DNA of 64,000 nt from Aeoliella mucimassa (GTDB lineage: Bacteria > Planctomycetota > Planctomycetia > Pirellulales > Lacipirellulaceae), in the NCBI RefSeq assembly GCF_007748035.1, contig NZ_CP036278.1, positions 4,650,001 through 4,714,000 on the forward strand, given 5' to 3'. Below, one piece after another: positions 9,830-18,320 of the stretch. How positions within the stretch are numbered: the stretch's first letter is position 1; each line of letters starts with the position of its first letter. The position numbers were made by a program, and so were the translations under genes. The notes under the pieces are model-generated. The model was given only the letters and a program-made list of their open reading frames with translations, did not search any database and had not been told where the DNA came from.

Positions 9830-10213
9830 ATGAATATCAGATTCTGTTTATTGCTGTTGGGGGTCTCGCTCGTAGCGTCAGGCTGCGGCGGCACCCCCTC
9901 GATCTCGGGTACCGTTCAATACGAGGGGACCCCTGTAGCAAATGGGAACATTACCTTTACCTCCGTCGATGGCAGTGGTACTCCGGTGGCCAGCCCTATT
10001 AAGGATGGCAAGTACAACATCGAAGAAGCCACCGTTGGGGAAAAGAAGGTTTCTATCTCGGGTTACGAAATCCCGGAAATCCCCCCCGGATCGACCGAGC
10101 CAGTCGAAACCATCGACACGGTTCCTTACAACGCGGTTGGCAATATGCAAACCGTGGAAGTAAAGAGCGGATCGCAGGTAATGGATTTTAATCTCACCGC
10201 TCCCGCGAACTGA
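9830..10213 (+). CDS. Small lipoprotein with carboxypeptidase-regulatory-like fold
   Basis: 127 residues. The signal peptide ends in a lipobox ('LVASGC', Cys19), so it is predicted to be lipid-anchored. The remainder ('ISGTVQYEGTPVANGNITFTSVDGSG', 'KDGKYNIEEATVGEKKVSISG') looks like the transthyretin/carboxypeptidase regulatory beta-sandwich. Small lipoproteins of this type commonly follow DUF1559 genes in Planctomycetes, as here (61-bp gap). No clear ribosome binding site precedes the ATG. Role unknown. Confidence 0.75.
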   Translation: MNIRFCLLLLGVSLVASGCGGTPSISGTVQYEGTPVANGNITFTSVDGSGTPVASPIKDGKYNIEEATVGEKKVSISGYEIPEIPPGSTEPVETIDTVPYNAVGNMQTVEVKSGSQVMDFNLTAPAN

Positions 10214-10335
10214 GTACTGTGAGATCGAATGTAATTGTAAATGTGCATTTATCGGTTTTTGTATTGGTTGTTGTGAGTGTATGAGTTGCTACTGTTGACG
10301 ACTTTCATCCTTTTCTTTTCACCTGGAGAGTGCTC

Positions 10336-11289
10336 ATGCGAAGAATGCTTTGGACCCTAATCTTAGGGTATGTTTCCCTGTATGGCGTCGCTGTAGACGC
10401 TAGCACCATCGCCTATTGGCGATTTGAAGATGGTACCGCGGATGCTGATCTCGAGCATATTGCGGTCGATGCTAACACCTGGTCGGCCGACGTCATGGAC
10501 GTGTCGGGCAACGGCCATCATCTTTCTGCTTGGATCACCGGAGAATATGCGGGACACGCTTATCGCAGCGATGTGGCCGCTCCCATCGTTGAGAGCACCA
10601 GCGAAACCAATAAACTGAGTGTGCAGAACACCGGTAGCTATCCTGGCATGTTCACCGGCCCGACTGGTATCGAGTCGTTTGCCCCTGCCCAGTTCACCAT
10701 CGAAGCTTCGATCAAGCTCGAAGATGGCGGCCATCGCACGTTCGTCGGACGCGACAGCTACGGCGCTGTGACCGATAACGCCGCGGTTTCGGCACTTTAC
10801 TTCCAGTTGGTCCCTGGCAACGCGATTGCCTTTAAGTTTGCCGACCAAGCTGGTTTCTGGCACGAAGCGATTTCGGCCGAGAACATTGTCGACACTTGGC
10901 AATATGGTGTGGATGATCCCAACGACGCGCTGTGGTATCACGCCGCTGCGGTGAGCGACGGAAGCACTTTGTCTGTCTACCTCTCGTCGGAAGAGGATCC
11001 CAGCAACTATCAACTCGTTGCACAAGCCGACCTGCTCGCTAGCGGAAGCACCAACACCGGTCTGAGCGCTGGTGCAGGCGACGGTGGCGACTGGGATGCA
11101 GGCAACTTCACTGTTGGTCGTGGTATGTATGATGGTGGTCATGGCGATCGCGCTTATGGCTATATCGATGAAGTTCGCATCAGCGACGTTGCATTGTCGC
11201 CAGGTGAGCTGCTCAATGTGCCAGAACCAGGCACGATGATCTTGGCTCTCTTTGGTGTCGCAGCGGTTGCCGCGATGCGTCGACGTTAA
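10336..11289 (+). CDS. LamG-domain PEP-CTERM protein without dockerin (paralogue of the gene at 6018)
   Basis: 317 residues. Signal peptide ending near 'VAVDA', one LamG-like domain (about 25-290) and a PEP-CTERM tail (VPEPGTM to MRRR, about 294-317). It aligns along the whole LamG part with the protein encoded at 6018 but lacks the linker and dockerin-like loops, so it is a trimmed or ancestral version. The ATG at 10336 has GGAGAG 5 bases upstream; an in-frame GTG at 10330 overlaps that site and is less likely. Probably exported and exosortase-processed. Confidence 0.83.
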   Translation: MRRMLWTLILGYVSLYGVAVDASTIAYWRFEDGTADADLEHIAVDANTWSADVMDVSGNGHHLSAWITGEYAGHAYRSDVAAPIVESTSETNKLSVQNTGSYPGMFTGPTGIESFAPAQFTIEASIKLEDGGHRTFVGRDSYGAVTDNAAVSALYFQLVPGNAIAFKFADQAGFWHEAISAENIVDTWQYGVDDPNDALWYHAAAVSDGSTLSVYLSSEEDPSNYQLVAQADLLASGSTNTGLSAGAGDGGDWDAGNFTVGRGMYDGGHGDRAYGYIDEVRISDVALSPGELLNVPEPGTMILALFGVAAVAAMRRR

Positions 11290-11301
11290 GAAAATGGGAA
11301 C

Positions 11302-11334
11302 CCCGCCCGCTACTGTCGGAACGTAGCGGGCGGG
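11302..11334 (+). terminator. Strong GC hairpin after the LamG gene
   Basis: CCCGCCCGCTAC (11302-11313) pairs perfectly with GTAGCGGGCGGG (11323-11334), a 12-bp stem with a 9-base loop, 13 bases after the stop codon. There is no T-run, so termination may be partial. Confidence 0.5.
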
Positions 11335-11419
11335 TACCCTGCCTTGTGAGAGGGCGGGGACGAGCAGGGCAGCGGTCACTGCGTCGAGTGAACTCCGGCG
11401 TAGTAACAGAGAAGACAAC

Positions 11420-13027
11420 ATGAACAATCCATTCTTTCGGTGCATTGGTTTGCTGATAGCAACTCTGCTTGCTGTCGCCATCGATGACTGCACGGCCGCC
11501 ACCTTTCCGCGGCAAAATCTCTCTTCAAGCCAGGGATACTACGAAGGCTTGTACATGGTGGTCCGAGACGTCGACGCGGCCCCGCTCAGCGATACGCGCA
11601 TCGGCCAGATCGAGGCCAGCGAAATACTCACCCGCGAGTTCTACGCGGCCAGTTCCGGCGGGACCTTCGACTTTCACTACGCCCATATTCTCGACGTTCC
11701 GCTCGTGCTCAACGACGACGGTACCCGCGACGGCGACTGGGCCGGCGATGCCCAATCGTACGTCCGCACGCACTATGGCATCGAGCCGAACGACTTCCAT
11801 TCCAAGGTGTATGACCTGAGCGCGACCGAGCCCGATCCCGACCAAGGCTGGTCGGGCATTGCCTGGGGCAACAGCACTGCGCTGCAAGAAGACATTACTT
11901 CGAACTGGGGACAGATTGTGGTCGACCACGAACTCGGCCACCGAGTTGGTTCCCCCCATTCCGGAGCCTGGCGGGCGCGAAACGATAACAACTTCACTCC
12001 CTACGTGTACGACTACGACGCCGAGACCTACGTGGAATACTCGGCCGATACCGACAGCGCCCAGGCGATGCCGTATGGCATTAACTACGACGAGTACGGC
12101 GACCCCTACACGGTGATGGGCAACATCTCGCGAGGTCAGTTCTCGGTTCGTGAGAAGCTGACCAACATGGATTGGCTCAGCTCGGAACAAGTACCCGATC
12201 TCGATCAGGTCGGCGATGGGGTCTATCGCATCTACGCCCACGACGAATTGCAAACCACCTACAATCCGCGACTCGATATGTACGGGGTCGAAGAGACCTA
12301 CGCGAGCGACAAACTCTACGGACTGACCTTCACCCAAGAGGGAGAAGAGTTCAATCGCAATCGTGGAGCTTTTACATCGACCTCCAACACCATCACCTTG
12401 GAATACCGCTCCGGCACCGACGGGTTGCTGTTCTATTTCGACAACGCCTTGCTCGACGTGAATCCCGAAGGGGGTACTGATCGCAATAATCGCGAGCGTG
12501 ACCTCGAAGTTGGCCTTTCGCTGCGTCAGCTCGACCTTGGAGTTTCGATTTACGAATCCTCCGGCGATGGCGACGACTTCCTGTCGCACAATCCCCCTGC
12601 CCCGTCGGCCCCCTGGGAGCTGCTGACCGAGTGGTACGAGTTCCTGGTACTCGGCCTCGGAAGCGACGAAACCGGTAGCTACATCGACTTGCGAGTAGCG
12701 ACCGTGGACTACGTGTTGGAAAACAGTCTGGCGGGCGATTTGAATGGCGACGGTCAGCTCGATCGCGCCGATTGGCTGACGTTGGTGGCGAATATGCATA
12801 CCGATGTTTCCAATCTGACGAAGACCGAGCGCTACCTGCACGGCGATCTCAACTTCGACGGATTTAGTAACTACGACGACTTCGTGCAATTCAAACAACT
12901 CTATACCGATGCGTATGGTGCTTCGGCGTTTGCCGAAATGATGCGGGTGCCGGAGCCCCACGCCGGGCTGCTGATCGTGGGCATGATTCTCGCCGCACAC
13001 ACGCTGGGCTTCCTCCGCTCGCGATAG
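11420..13027 (+). CDS. Metzincin-like zinc protease with dockerin-like repeats and PEP-CTERM
   Basis: 535 residues. After a signal peptide, an N-terminal domain carries 'HELGHRVGSPH' (His170 to His180), a full HExxHxxGxxH zinc site with Glu171 as general base. 'YTVMGNISRG' about 60 residues later may be the Met-turn. A beta-sandwich region follows, then two dockerin-like calcium loops ('DLNGDGQLDRADW' near 438 and 'DLNFDGFSNYDDF' near 474) and a PEP-CTERM tail (VPEPHAG to FLRSR). The substrate is unknown; it could process the neighbouring surface proteins, but that is inference. Its TAG stop codon lies within the first copy of the TAGATTCCC repeat that borders the IS110 region. Confidence 0.8.
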   Translation: MNNPFFRCIGLLIATLLAVAIDDCTAATFPRQNLSSSQGYYEGLYMVVRDVDAAPLSDTRIGQIEASEILTREFYAASSGGTFDFHYAHILDVPLVLNDDGTRDGDWAGDAQSYVRTHYGIEPNDFHSKVYDLSATEPDPDQGWSGIAWGNSTALQEDITSNWGQIVVDHELGHRVGSPHSGAWRARNDNNFTPYVYDYDAETYVEYSADTDSAQAMPYGINYDEYGDPYTVMGNISRGQFSVREKLTNMDWLSSEQVPDLDQVGDGVYRIYAHDELQTTYNPRLDMYGVEETYASDKLYGLTFTQEGEEFNRNRGAFTSTSNTITLEYRSGTDGLLFYFDNALLDVNPEGGTDRNNRERDLEVGLSLRQLDLGVSIYESSGDGDDFLSHNPPAPSAPWELLTEWYEFLVLGLGSDETGSYIDLRVATVDYVLENSLAGDLNGDGQLDRADWLTLVANMHTDVSNLTKTERYLHGDLNFDGFSNYDDFVQFKQLYTDAYGASAFAEMMRVPEPHAGLLIVGMILAAHTLGFLRSR

Positions 13028-13240
13028 ATTCCCAATTTTCCCACCGATGGGAAAATTGAATCTCCGCCCACTCTACAAAACCAGTGGTTTTCGGCCTCGA
13101 ATAGATTCCCATTTCCCAAAACGCATCCGATGGGAATCTATTTTCGCGATGGGAACTCATCGCAAGTCGTGTGTCTGTATGCATTTACATCAACACCTCC
13201 TTTGTTATTGCCCAAAATAGATTCCCATCCATGGGAAAGT
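13022..13240. repeat. GGGAATCTATT-type intergenic repeats, IS110 copy A side
   Basis: The decamer GGGAATCTAT, or its complement ATAGATTCCC, recurs in both orientations near 13024, 13103, 13132 and 13218, with short palindromes such as TTTTCCCACCGATGGGAAAA between copies. The same composite, diverged but alignable, follows the second IS110 copy at 43243-43467. The pattern resembles REP-like intergenic repeats. Confidence 0.75.
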
Positions 13241-13307
13241 ATTTTGAGTTGGGAGTTGGATGTTGGGAGTTGGAAGTTAGAAAGGGCAGTAGCGACTGTC
13301 TTAAAGT

Positions 13308-14261
13308 TCAAGTCTCTTTGGAGCATTTCCAGTCCGTTTTTGTTTTGATCATGGCATTGAGTATCAGCAGTAGTTTTCGCATGCAGGCGGTGAGAGCGGT
13401 CATCTTGGCTTTGCCTCGCTGCAGAAGTTGCTGGTAGTGTTCGCGGATAATCGGGTTGTGCTGGGTGGCCACAAGAGTGGCCATGTAGAGTCCCTGACGC
13501 ACCGCCGCTCGACCGCCGCCAATCATACGCTTGCCACGCAAGGTTCCGCTGTCGCGGTTGATCGGTGCCAGCCCTGCCAAGCGTGCCACTTCGCGACGAT
13601 TGAGAGTGCCCAACTCCGGCATATCGGCGAGCAAGGCCGCCGCCGTCGTCGTTCCTACGCCAGGCACCGTGACTAGCAGCGACGAGCGTTCTTGAAACTG
13701 AGGATCGGCTTTGATGAGCTGTTGAATCTGTTGGTCGAGCTGCTCCAGTTGTCGTTGGTAGAAGTCGATCGCTTCTTCGATCGACTGACGCACCTGCTCA
13801 TCTCGCTGCGTGCCTCGCCGATTCTTTTCCCGTGTCAGAGCATCACTCACCTGCTGACGACGAGTTCGGAGGGAGCGGAGTTTTTGCTCGTTTTCCGAGG
13901 GTTTTTGGGTTTCTTTGGGCTGCATCAACACGGCATAGCGGGCGATCACCAGCGCGTCGAGGCGATCGGTCTTGGCGAGCTGACCTTGCGCGCGGGCGAA
14001 GTCGCGAATCTGACGTGGATTGACGACACTCACCGCAATCCCTTGCTCGCGAAGGAAGTCGACTAGCATGCGTTCACAACCTCCCGTGGCTTCCAGGCAG
14101 GCGTGGGTCACCTGATGCTGCACTAACAACTGCCGAAGTTGCTGGCATCCTTCTTGACCGGCAGACCAATGATGCATCTGCGGTTGCCCCGCAACGACGA
14201 TGTCCCAGTGGTATTTGGAAACATCGATCCCAATCCAAGTACTTTGCAAATGGTTTTCCAT
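13308..14261 (-). CDS. IS110-family DEDD recombinase/transposase, copy A
   Basis: 317 residues. The RuvC-like N-terminal domain has the expected acidic set Asp13 ('GIDVSK'), Glu57 ('LEATG'), Asp99 and Asp102 ('KTDRLDA'). The C-terminal transposase_20 domain has 'VPGVGTTTA' and 'APINRDSGTLRGKR' with the probable catalytic Ser238. A coiled-coil lies between (about 125-190). The family is guided by a structured RNA made from the non-coding end of the element. The protein is identical to the one encoded at 42208-43161. AAGGAAGGG precedes the ATG. Confidence 0.95.
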   Translation of the reverse strand: MENHLQSTWIGIDVSKYHWDIVVAGQPQMHHWSAGQEGCQQLRQLLVQHQVTHACLEATGGCERMLVDFLREQGIAVSVVNPRQIRDFARAQGQLAKTDRLDALVIARYAVLMQPKETQKPSENEQKLRSLRTRRQQVSDALTREKNRRGTQRDEQVRQSIEEAIDFYQRQLEQLDQQIQQLIKADPQFQERSSLLVTVPGVGTTTAAALLADMPELGTLNRREVARLAGLAPINRDSGTLRGKRMIGGGRAAVRQGLYMATLVATQHNPIIREHYQQLLQRGKAKMTALTACMRKLLLILNAMIKTKTDWKCSKET

Positions 14262-14530
14262 CGATTACCCTTCCTTGCATATGCGAGCTTGTTAAAACAG
14301 CTCTGGCGACTGTTCGGGCTAATGCGACAGGCGGCCGGCCGGCGATCCAGCTACGAGATCGGTCTCGTGAGGACCGAGGGTGGGACGATCTACCGGCGGC
14401 CGCCGTCTTCTACTTCGTTCGCTACGCTCACTCCGCAGAAGACGGCGAAATCGTTGATAGCACCACCTCTGCAAGATACAAGGGTGGGTCCAGGAGCTTC
14501 CAGCGACGCAGCCCCACCAACCACTTTACC
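14262..14530 (-). ncRNA. Candidate IS110 bridge RNA region, copy A
   Basis: The 5' non-coding part of the element, identical to 41939-42207 (see that entry for the stems). In IS110 elements of this arrangement the guide RNA is encoded upstream of the recombinase. The assignment rests on position and foldability only. Confidence 0.45.
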
Positions 14531-14914
14531 AACACGCGCAGCAGCGAACGCCCACGCCGGCGAACCATCGCCTGCGCGTCGATGCTGGCATTCAAAGCCC
14601 CCCTCACACTCCTATACCATTCCATCCTCCAACAACGGACAATTGACTACGGACAACTATCACCTATTCATTAGAACACCATAGGTGGCCAATTACTAGC
14701 GAAAACTGGAGTTTTTGAGAGACCATTCCAATGGCTCTGCAACGTGGAACGGCAGCCAGTGTGGATTTACTCGCCGTGAAACGCGGGTCCAGAGGTATCA
14801 AAAACCGGGACTCGATCAGCTTTTAGGAAGCTTTGGCAAGCGTGCATCGATTAGGCATTCGCGCCAAACAATTCGAATTGCCTCATGGCTGTCGGAATTT
14901 GGACAAACTGTCGT
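14531..14914. other. IS110 flank and intergenic DNA
   Basis: No supported gene. The part up to about 14698 is a diverged relative of 41745-41938 and includes the shared motif TGGTGTTCTAATG near the outer edge. The rest has short open frames without ribosome binding sites. Confidence 0.5.
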
Positions 14915-15640
14915 GGCAAGCCCCCTCTAGGGTAGTCTTTTTCTAGTTAGTTCCTACGCTCGTGGTATTACTGTTCCTGCGTAACCAAGTGTGAGTGGCG
15001 TATAATCAAGCCTCAGTGATAGCACGACTTTACACTCAAGCCGACCTGCATTGTGTACACGCATTACTTTCCATCTTGCCCCGTTGATAGTCCGATTGAG
15101 CCGCCGGTGCCGTTCGGCCATGTGGGATTGTCTGGTGCGGTTCCGAAAAAGTGTTCCAAGTGCCGCCATCTGTTTGAAGGCGAGTGCACGCGGTTTATCG
15201 AGGAAGTTGGCCGCTTTCTGCACCTCGACCACGGCCCGTGTGGAATCGATGGTCCGACGGACCCAGTTGAGTACGAAGACGAATTTGTGAAAGGCAAGGT
15301 AACCGTTCCGCGAAAGTGCTCACGCTGCTTCCACTTGGCAGTCGATCCGGTATACGGCTTCCACTGCACAAAGGATGCCACCAAGTGGGGGCATGCTCAT
15401 CGCAGTCTCGATTGGGGGGCGTGGCGTCCCGACCACGTATACCTCCAGTTGCCGCCACCCAAGGTGACCACCAAGGCTCTTTCGGAGCACACGTTTGCCA
15501 ATGACCAACTGGCCTTCATCAAAGAACATCGCAGAATAAATCCAGGGCTGTCTATTCAAGAGGCCAAGGCAGACTTTGCACACTTTCGCCGTGTGATAGA
15601 GGAATCTGAGCGGTAGAGCGTTCCTCCTAAAGCTGCCTAA
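14915..15640 (+). repeat. Duplicated gene block, copy 1
   Basis: Block repeated at about 17083-17810, offset by 2,169 bp. It includes upstream sequence with TATAAT at 15001, the whole 187-codon gene and a short tail. Similarity is high in both coding and upstream parts, indicating duplication of a segment rather than of the gene alone. Confidence 0.8.
15053..15616 (+). CDS. Cys-rich probable zinc-binding protein, copy 1 of a duplicated pair
   Basis: 187 residues, not recognised as a named family. Two similar Cys modules are visible: 'CSKCRHLFEGECTRF' (from about residue 34) and 'CSRCFHLAVDPVYGFHC' (from about residue 88), each CxxC plus a later Cys, suggesting zinc ribbons. A conserved 'DWGAWRPDHVYLQLPPPK' and a C-terminal helix follow. 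It has no signal peptide or membrane segment. The GTG start has no strong Shine-Dalgarno; a conserved TATAAT lies about 50 bases upstream in both copies. It differs from copy 2 at scattered positions, and both look intact, which suggests both are maintained. Confidence 0.7.
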   Translation: MYTHYFPSCPVDSPIEPPVPFGHVGLSGAVPKKCSKCRHLFEGECTRFIEEVGRFLHLDHGPCGIDGPTDPVEYEDEFVKGKVTVPRKCSRCFHLAVDPVYGFHCTKDATKWGHAHRSLDWGAWRPDHVYLQLPPPKVTTKALSEHTFANDQLAFIKEHRRINPGLSIQEAKADFAHFRRVIEESER

Positions 15641-15714
15641 CTATCCGTTGGGCAACCTCTGCAAACGCTCAGGGAGAAACCTAAGATCATTTCGGAGTGA
15701 GGGATCGGGCAGTC

Positions 15715-16332
15715 TTACTTGTCTGTATGACCGATGCTTACGAGGCCCTTAGAGCGACGACTTGCCTGCGATTCAATTCCAAGCGATTCCGCTAGTGCAT
15801 CGGGCAGTAGAAAAACCCCACGCCCAACGTCATTGGGGGTAATTGAAGCAGCGTCTGTAAAGCCAGACACCTCTTCGCCGACGAGTGCCAATTGGAATGG
15901 GCACGATGCGAATACCGATGTAGCAATCGAGATGTAAGCAGAATCAACGCTTGCCATCCACGGATTTGTCTCTCGTTCCAGCGGGTAGGCAACATCGAAA
16001 GCAAGTTCTAGCATCCCCGTTGGCACGCACAGGTCAAGCCAATCTGATCCATCAGATTCACGCACAACACATGTCAAACAGCCAAGTTCGGCTTTTCCCA
16101 CAGTGAGTACGCCGTAGTGGTGTACAACAGTGCGTTCCTCAATTTGAAAGTCTGAACATACTCCTCCGAACTCGCTGCGGTTAGTCCACGATCCAAAGAG
16201 GGGAGGTTGTGCCCAAATTGTACGTAAGGCTTCTAGAAGCAGTTGGTCGTTTCCCGTTGCTCCAAGTTCCACGCATAGTTCATAGTATGAACCATACCAA
16301 CTCTCAGTTGTGCGGAACAAATCTCGATTCAT
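15715..16332 (-). CDS. Hypothetical protein
   Basis: 205 residues from the ATG at 16332. It reads as a soluble alpha/beta protein without signal peptide ('ESWYGSYYELCVELGATGNDQLLLEALRTIW' at the N-terminus). I do not recognise the family. The reading frame stays open upstream to 16563, overlapping the next gene, but those residues look non-coding. It lies 62 bp after the gene ending at 16395 and runs in the same direction. The style and neighbourhood fit the small cytoplasmic immunity-like proteins common in bacterial accessory islands; this is inference from context. Confidence 0.65.
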   Translation of the reverse strand: MNRDLFRTTESWYGSYYELCVELGATGNDQLLLEALRTIWAQPPLFGSWTNRSEFGGVCSDFQIEERTVVHHYGVLTVGKAELGCLTCVVRESDGSDWLDLCVPTGMLELAFDVAYPLERETNPWMASVDSAYISIATSVFASCPFQLALVGEEVSGFTDAASITPNDVGRGVFLLPDALAESLGIESQASRRSKGLVSIGHTDK

Positions 16333-16394
16333 GTCTGCACGACTAATCCCATACTTGTGCGACGAAGTGAGGCAGGAAGGTTTCTGCGAGCTTC

Positions 16395-16922
16395 TCAATG
16401 CTCTGGTGGTGCGTTCTCGCGTTTGAAGCGAAGGAACGCAGTGTGAAAGCGATCTTGAAATCCCTGTTGCACATGTTCGTCTAACGTAAGTCGGCAAGTT
16501 TGATCCAAAGCCGATAACTCCAGCAGTAGCCCAAAGAAGGCGTCCAGTTGTAGCGGACCCCACTCAGCCCCCATTCGGTAGTCTAGTGCAATACACTCCT
16601 GAAATACGAACACGCCCAAATCAGGAATGACAGTCCCCCTAGCCTCAATTCCACCAAGAACGACGTGGAACGGTTCCGCCTCATCGCACACTACCAGGGC
16701 AGCGGCATTTGGTACGGAGTTCAATGGGTGCTCTTGTTCATCCGTCTTGGACCAAAAAACAGGGCACTCTGTCACGGTAGACTTCGCACGACTTATAAGT
16801 AGCTCATACGCTCCTATGATCGCATCAGGATTAAGGTTCTCGAAGTACACATCTGGCAGGGAACCATCGTCCGTATCGAACTGGTCGTGAAGTTGTTCCC
16901 AGAGCCAAGTTGTATTACTCAT
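16395..16922 (-). CDS. Hypothetical protein
   Basis: 175 residues, acidic, soluble, no signal peptide or membrane segment. It begins 'MSNTTWLWEQLHDQFDTDDG' and has a central 'FHVVLGGIEARGTVIPDLGVFVFQECIALDYRMG' that reads as beta-strands. I do not recognise the family. It probably forms a transcription unit with the gene at 15715-16332, inside the interval between the two copies of the duplicated Cys-rich gene. Confidence 0.7.
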   Translation of the reverse strand: MSNTTWLWEQLHDQFDTDDGSLPDVYFENLNPDAIIGAYELLISRAKSTVTECPVFWSKTDEQEHPLNSVPNAAALVVCDEAEPFHVVLGGIEARGTVIPDLGVFVFQECIALDYRMGAEWGPLQLDAFFGLLLELSALDQTCRLTLDEHVQQGFQDRFHTAFLRFKRENAPPEH

Positions 16923-17082
16923 CGCTCGGCACCCTCGGCTTCTGCCCTACCGAAAGGGCATGAGACCGGCGTTGGTTGTGAGGCTTTTCAACACCCACCT
17001 GCATCTAGTCCGAATCACGCCGGTGGAGTTGCCATTCTACCCAAGTCAAGCCTGAGATAGAGGACCGCGATCCCGCATTAAG

Positions 17083-17810
17083 GGCAAGCACCCTCTAGAC
17101 GTAGTCTTTTTCCAGCCAATCCCTACGCTCGTAGTATTGCTGGTCGTGCGTATTCAAGTGTGAATGGCGTATAATCAAGACTCTGTGATAGCCCGACTAT
17201 ACACTTAAGCCGACCTGCATTGTGTACATCCATTACTTTCCATCTTGCCCCGTTGATGGTCCGATTGAGCCGCCGGTGCCGTTCGGTCATATGGGATTGT
17301 CTGGTGCGGTGCCGAAAAAGTGTTCCGAGTGCCGCCATCTGTTTGAAGGCGAGTGCACGCGGTTTATCGAGGAAGTTGGCCGCTTTCTGCACCTCGACCA
17401 CGGCCCGTGTGGAATCGATGGTCCGACGGCCCCGGTTGAGTACGAAGATGAGTTTGTGAAAGCCAAGGTAACCGTTCCGCGGAAGTGCTCACGTTGCGTT
17501 CACCTAGCGGTCGGTCCGATCCACGGCTTCCACTGTACGAAGGATGCCACCAAGTGGGGCCACTTTCATCGTGGTCTAGATTGGGGGGCGTGGCGTCCCG
17601 ACCACGTATACCTCCAGTTGCCCCCACCCAAGGTGACCACTAAGGCTCTTTCGGAGCACGCGTTTGCCAATGACCAACTGGCCTTCATCAAAGAACATCG
17701 CAGAATCAATCCAGGGCTATCGATTCAAGAGGCGAAGACCGACTTTGCCCACTTCCGCCGTGTGATAGAAGAATCTGAGCGGTAGAGCGTTTCGTCCAAG
17801 GCTTCCTGGC
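17083..17810 (+). repeat. Duplicated gene block, copy 2
   Basis: Second copy of the block at 14915-15640, with TATAAT at 17170-17175 in the equivalent position. Confidence 0.8.
17222..17785 (+). CDS. Cys-rich probable zinc-binding protein, copy 2 of a duplicated pair
   Basis: 187 residues, same length and frame as the protein encoded at 15053. All cysteines of both modules are kept ('CSECRHLFEGECTRF', 'CSRCVHLAVGPIHGFHC'), while surface positions vary ('PTDPVEY' to 'PTAPVEY', 'GHAHRSL' to 'GHFHRGL'). Conserved cysteines with scattered changes argue for purifying selection on a metal-binding fold. Function unknown. GTG start, no strong ribosome binding site. Confidence 0.7.
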   Translation: MYIHYFPSCPVDGPIEPPVPFGHMGLSGAVPKKCSECRHLFEGECTRFIEEVGRFLHLDHGPCGIDGPTAPVEYEDEFVKAKVTVPRKCSRCVHLAVGPIHGFHCTKDATKWGHFHRGLDWGAWRPDHVYLQLPPPKVTTKALSEHAFANDQLAFIKEHRRINPGLSIQEAKTDFAHFRRVIEESER

Positions 17811-18240
17811 CGTTAGGCAACTTCTGCTGACGCTCCGCGAGTGACCAAAGCACCATTCGGAGGGAAGGAATGGGGGCAACACGCGTAAGTGCTTGCATCT
17901 GAAAGCGTCACGATGCACGGCGTCTGGGGTCGTAATAGAGCGAACTGTCCTTGATTAGTTCGCCATCGTTAAAGGCCAATTCGAGCCAATCCTTCACGGC
18001 GTTGTGCGAACATTCCATTATTGGGCAATTGTCAGCTTGGAAGCTCCAGAGCCGCCAAGAATCGAATCCATCGGGTTCGCCGTTGTCGCCCCAATCGAAG
18101 TCAATAACAAGATCGTTGATTTTCAGTTCTACGCCATAACCATGTGCGTAGATACCGATTCCGTTCAACTCTCGCGCTTCATGTAGACCATTCGCAGCAC
18201 AGTAGAACGACCACGCACGATTGGATTCGGGAAGTGGAAT

Positions 18241-18309
18241 GGCCTTGTTGACTAACTCCACTCGAACTGTGGAAGCCCGAGTTGGGTGAATTGATTGATG
18301 ATTTTACAG
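18241..18309 (-). repeat. 69-bp tandem copy of the IS end
   Basis: Identical to 18310-18378, giving the element two adjacent outer ends, each with the terminal inverted repeat. Confidence 0.95.
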
Positions 18310-18320
18310 GGCCTTGTTGA

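Larger units (their letters stand above)
13209..14530 (-). mobile_element. IS110-family element, copy A (1,322 bp shared core)
   Basis: This stretch matches 41939-43260 on the opposite strand along 1,322 bp with no difference that I could see, including the non-coding parts. It holds one DEDD transposase gene, about 270 bp of structured sequence upstream of it and about 100 bp downstream. No terminal inverted repeats or target duplications are visible, as usual for IS110. Exact ends cannot be fixed because the flanks of the two copies are themselves related. Confidence 0.85.

Noticed and set aside
13209-14530. Terminal inverted repeats for the IS110 element
   Set aside because: Ends of the shared core do not match each other inverted, which agrees with the IS110 family, so none is annotated.
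14715-14930. A 71-codon plus-strand frame next to IS110 copy A
   Set aside because: No start signal and composition like random frame; it overlaps the start of the duplicated block.
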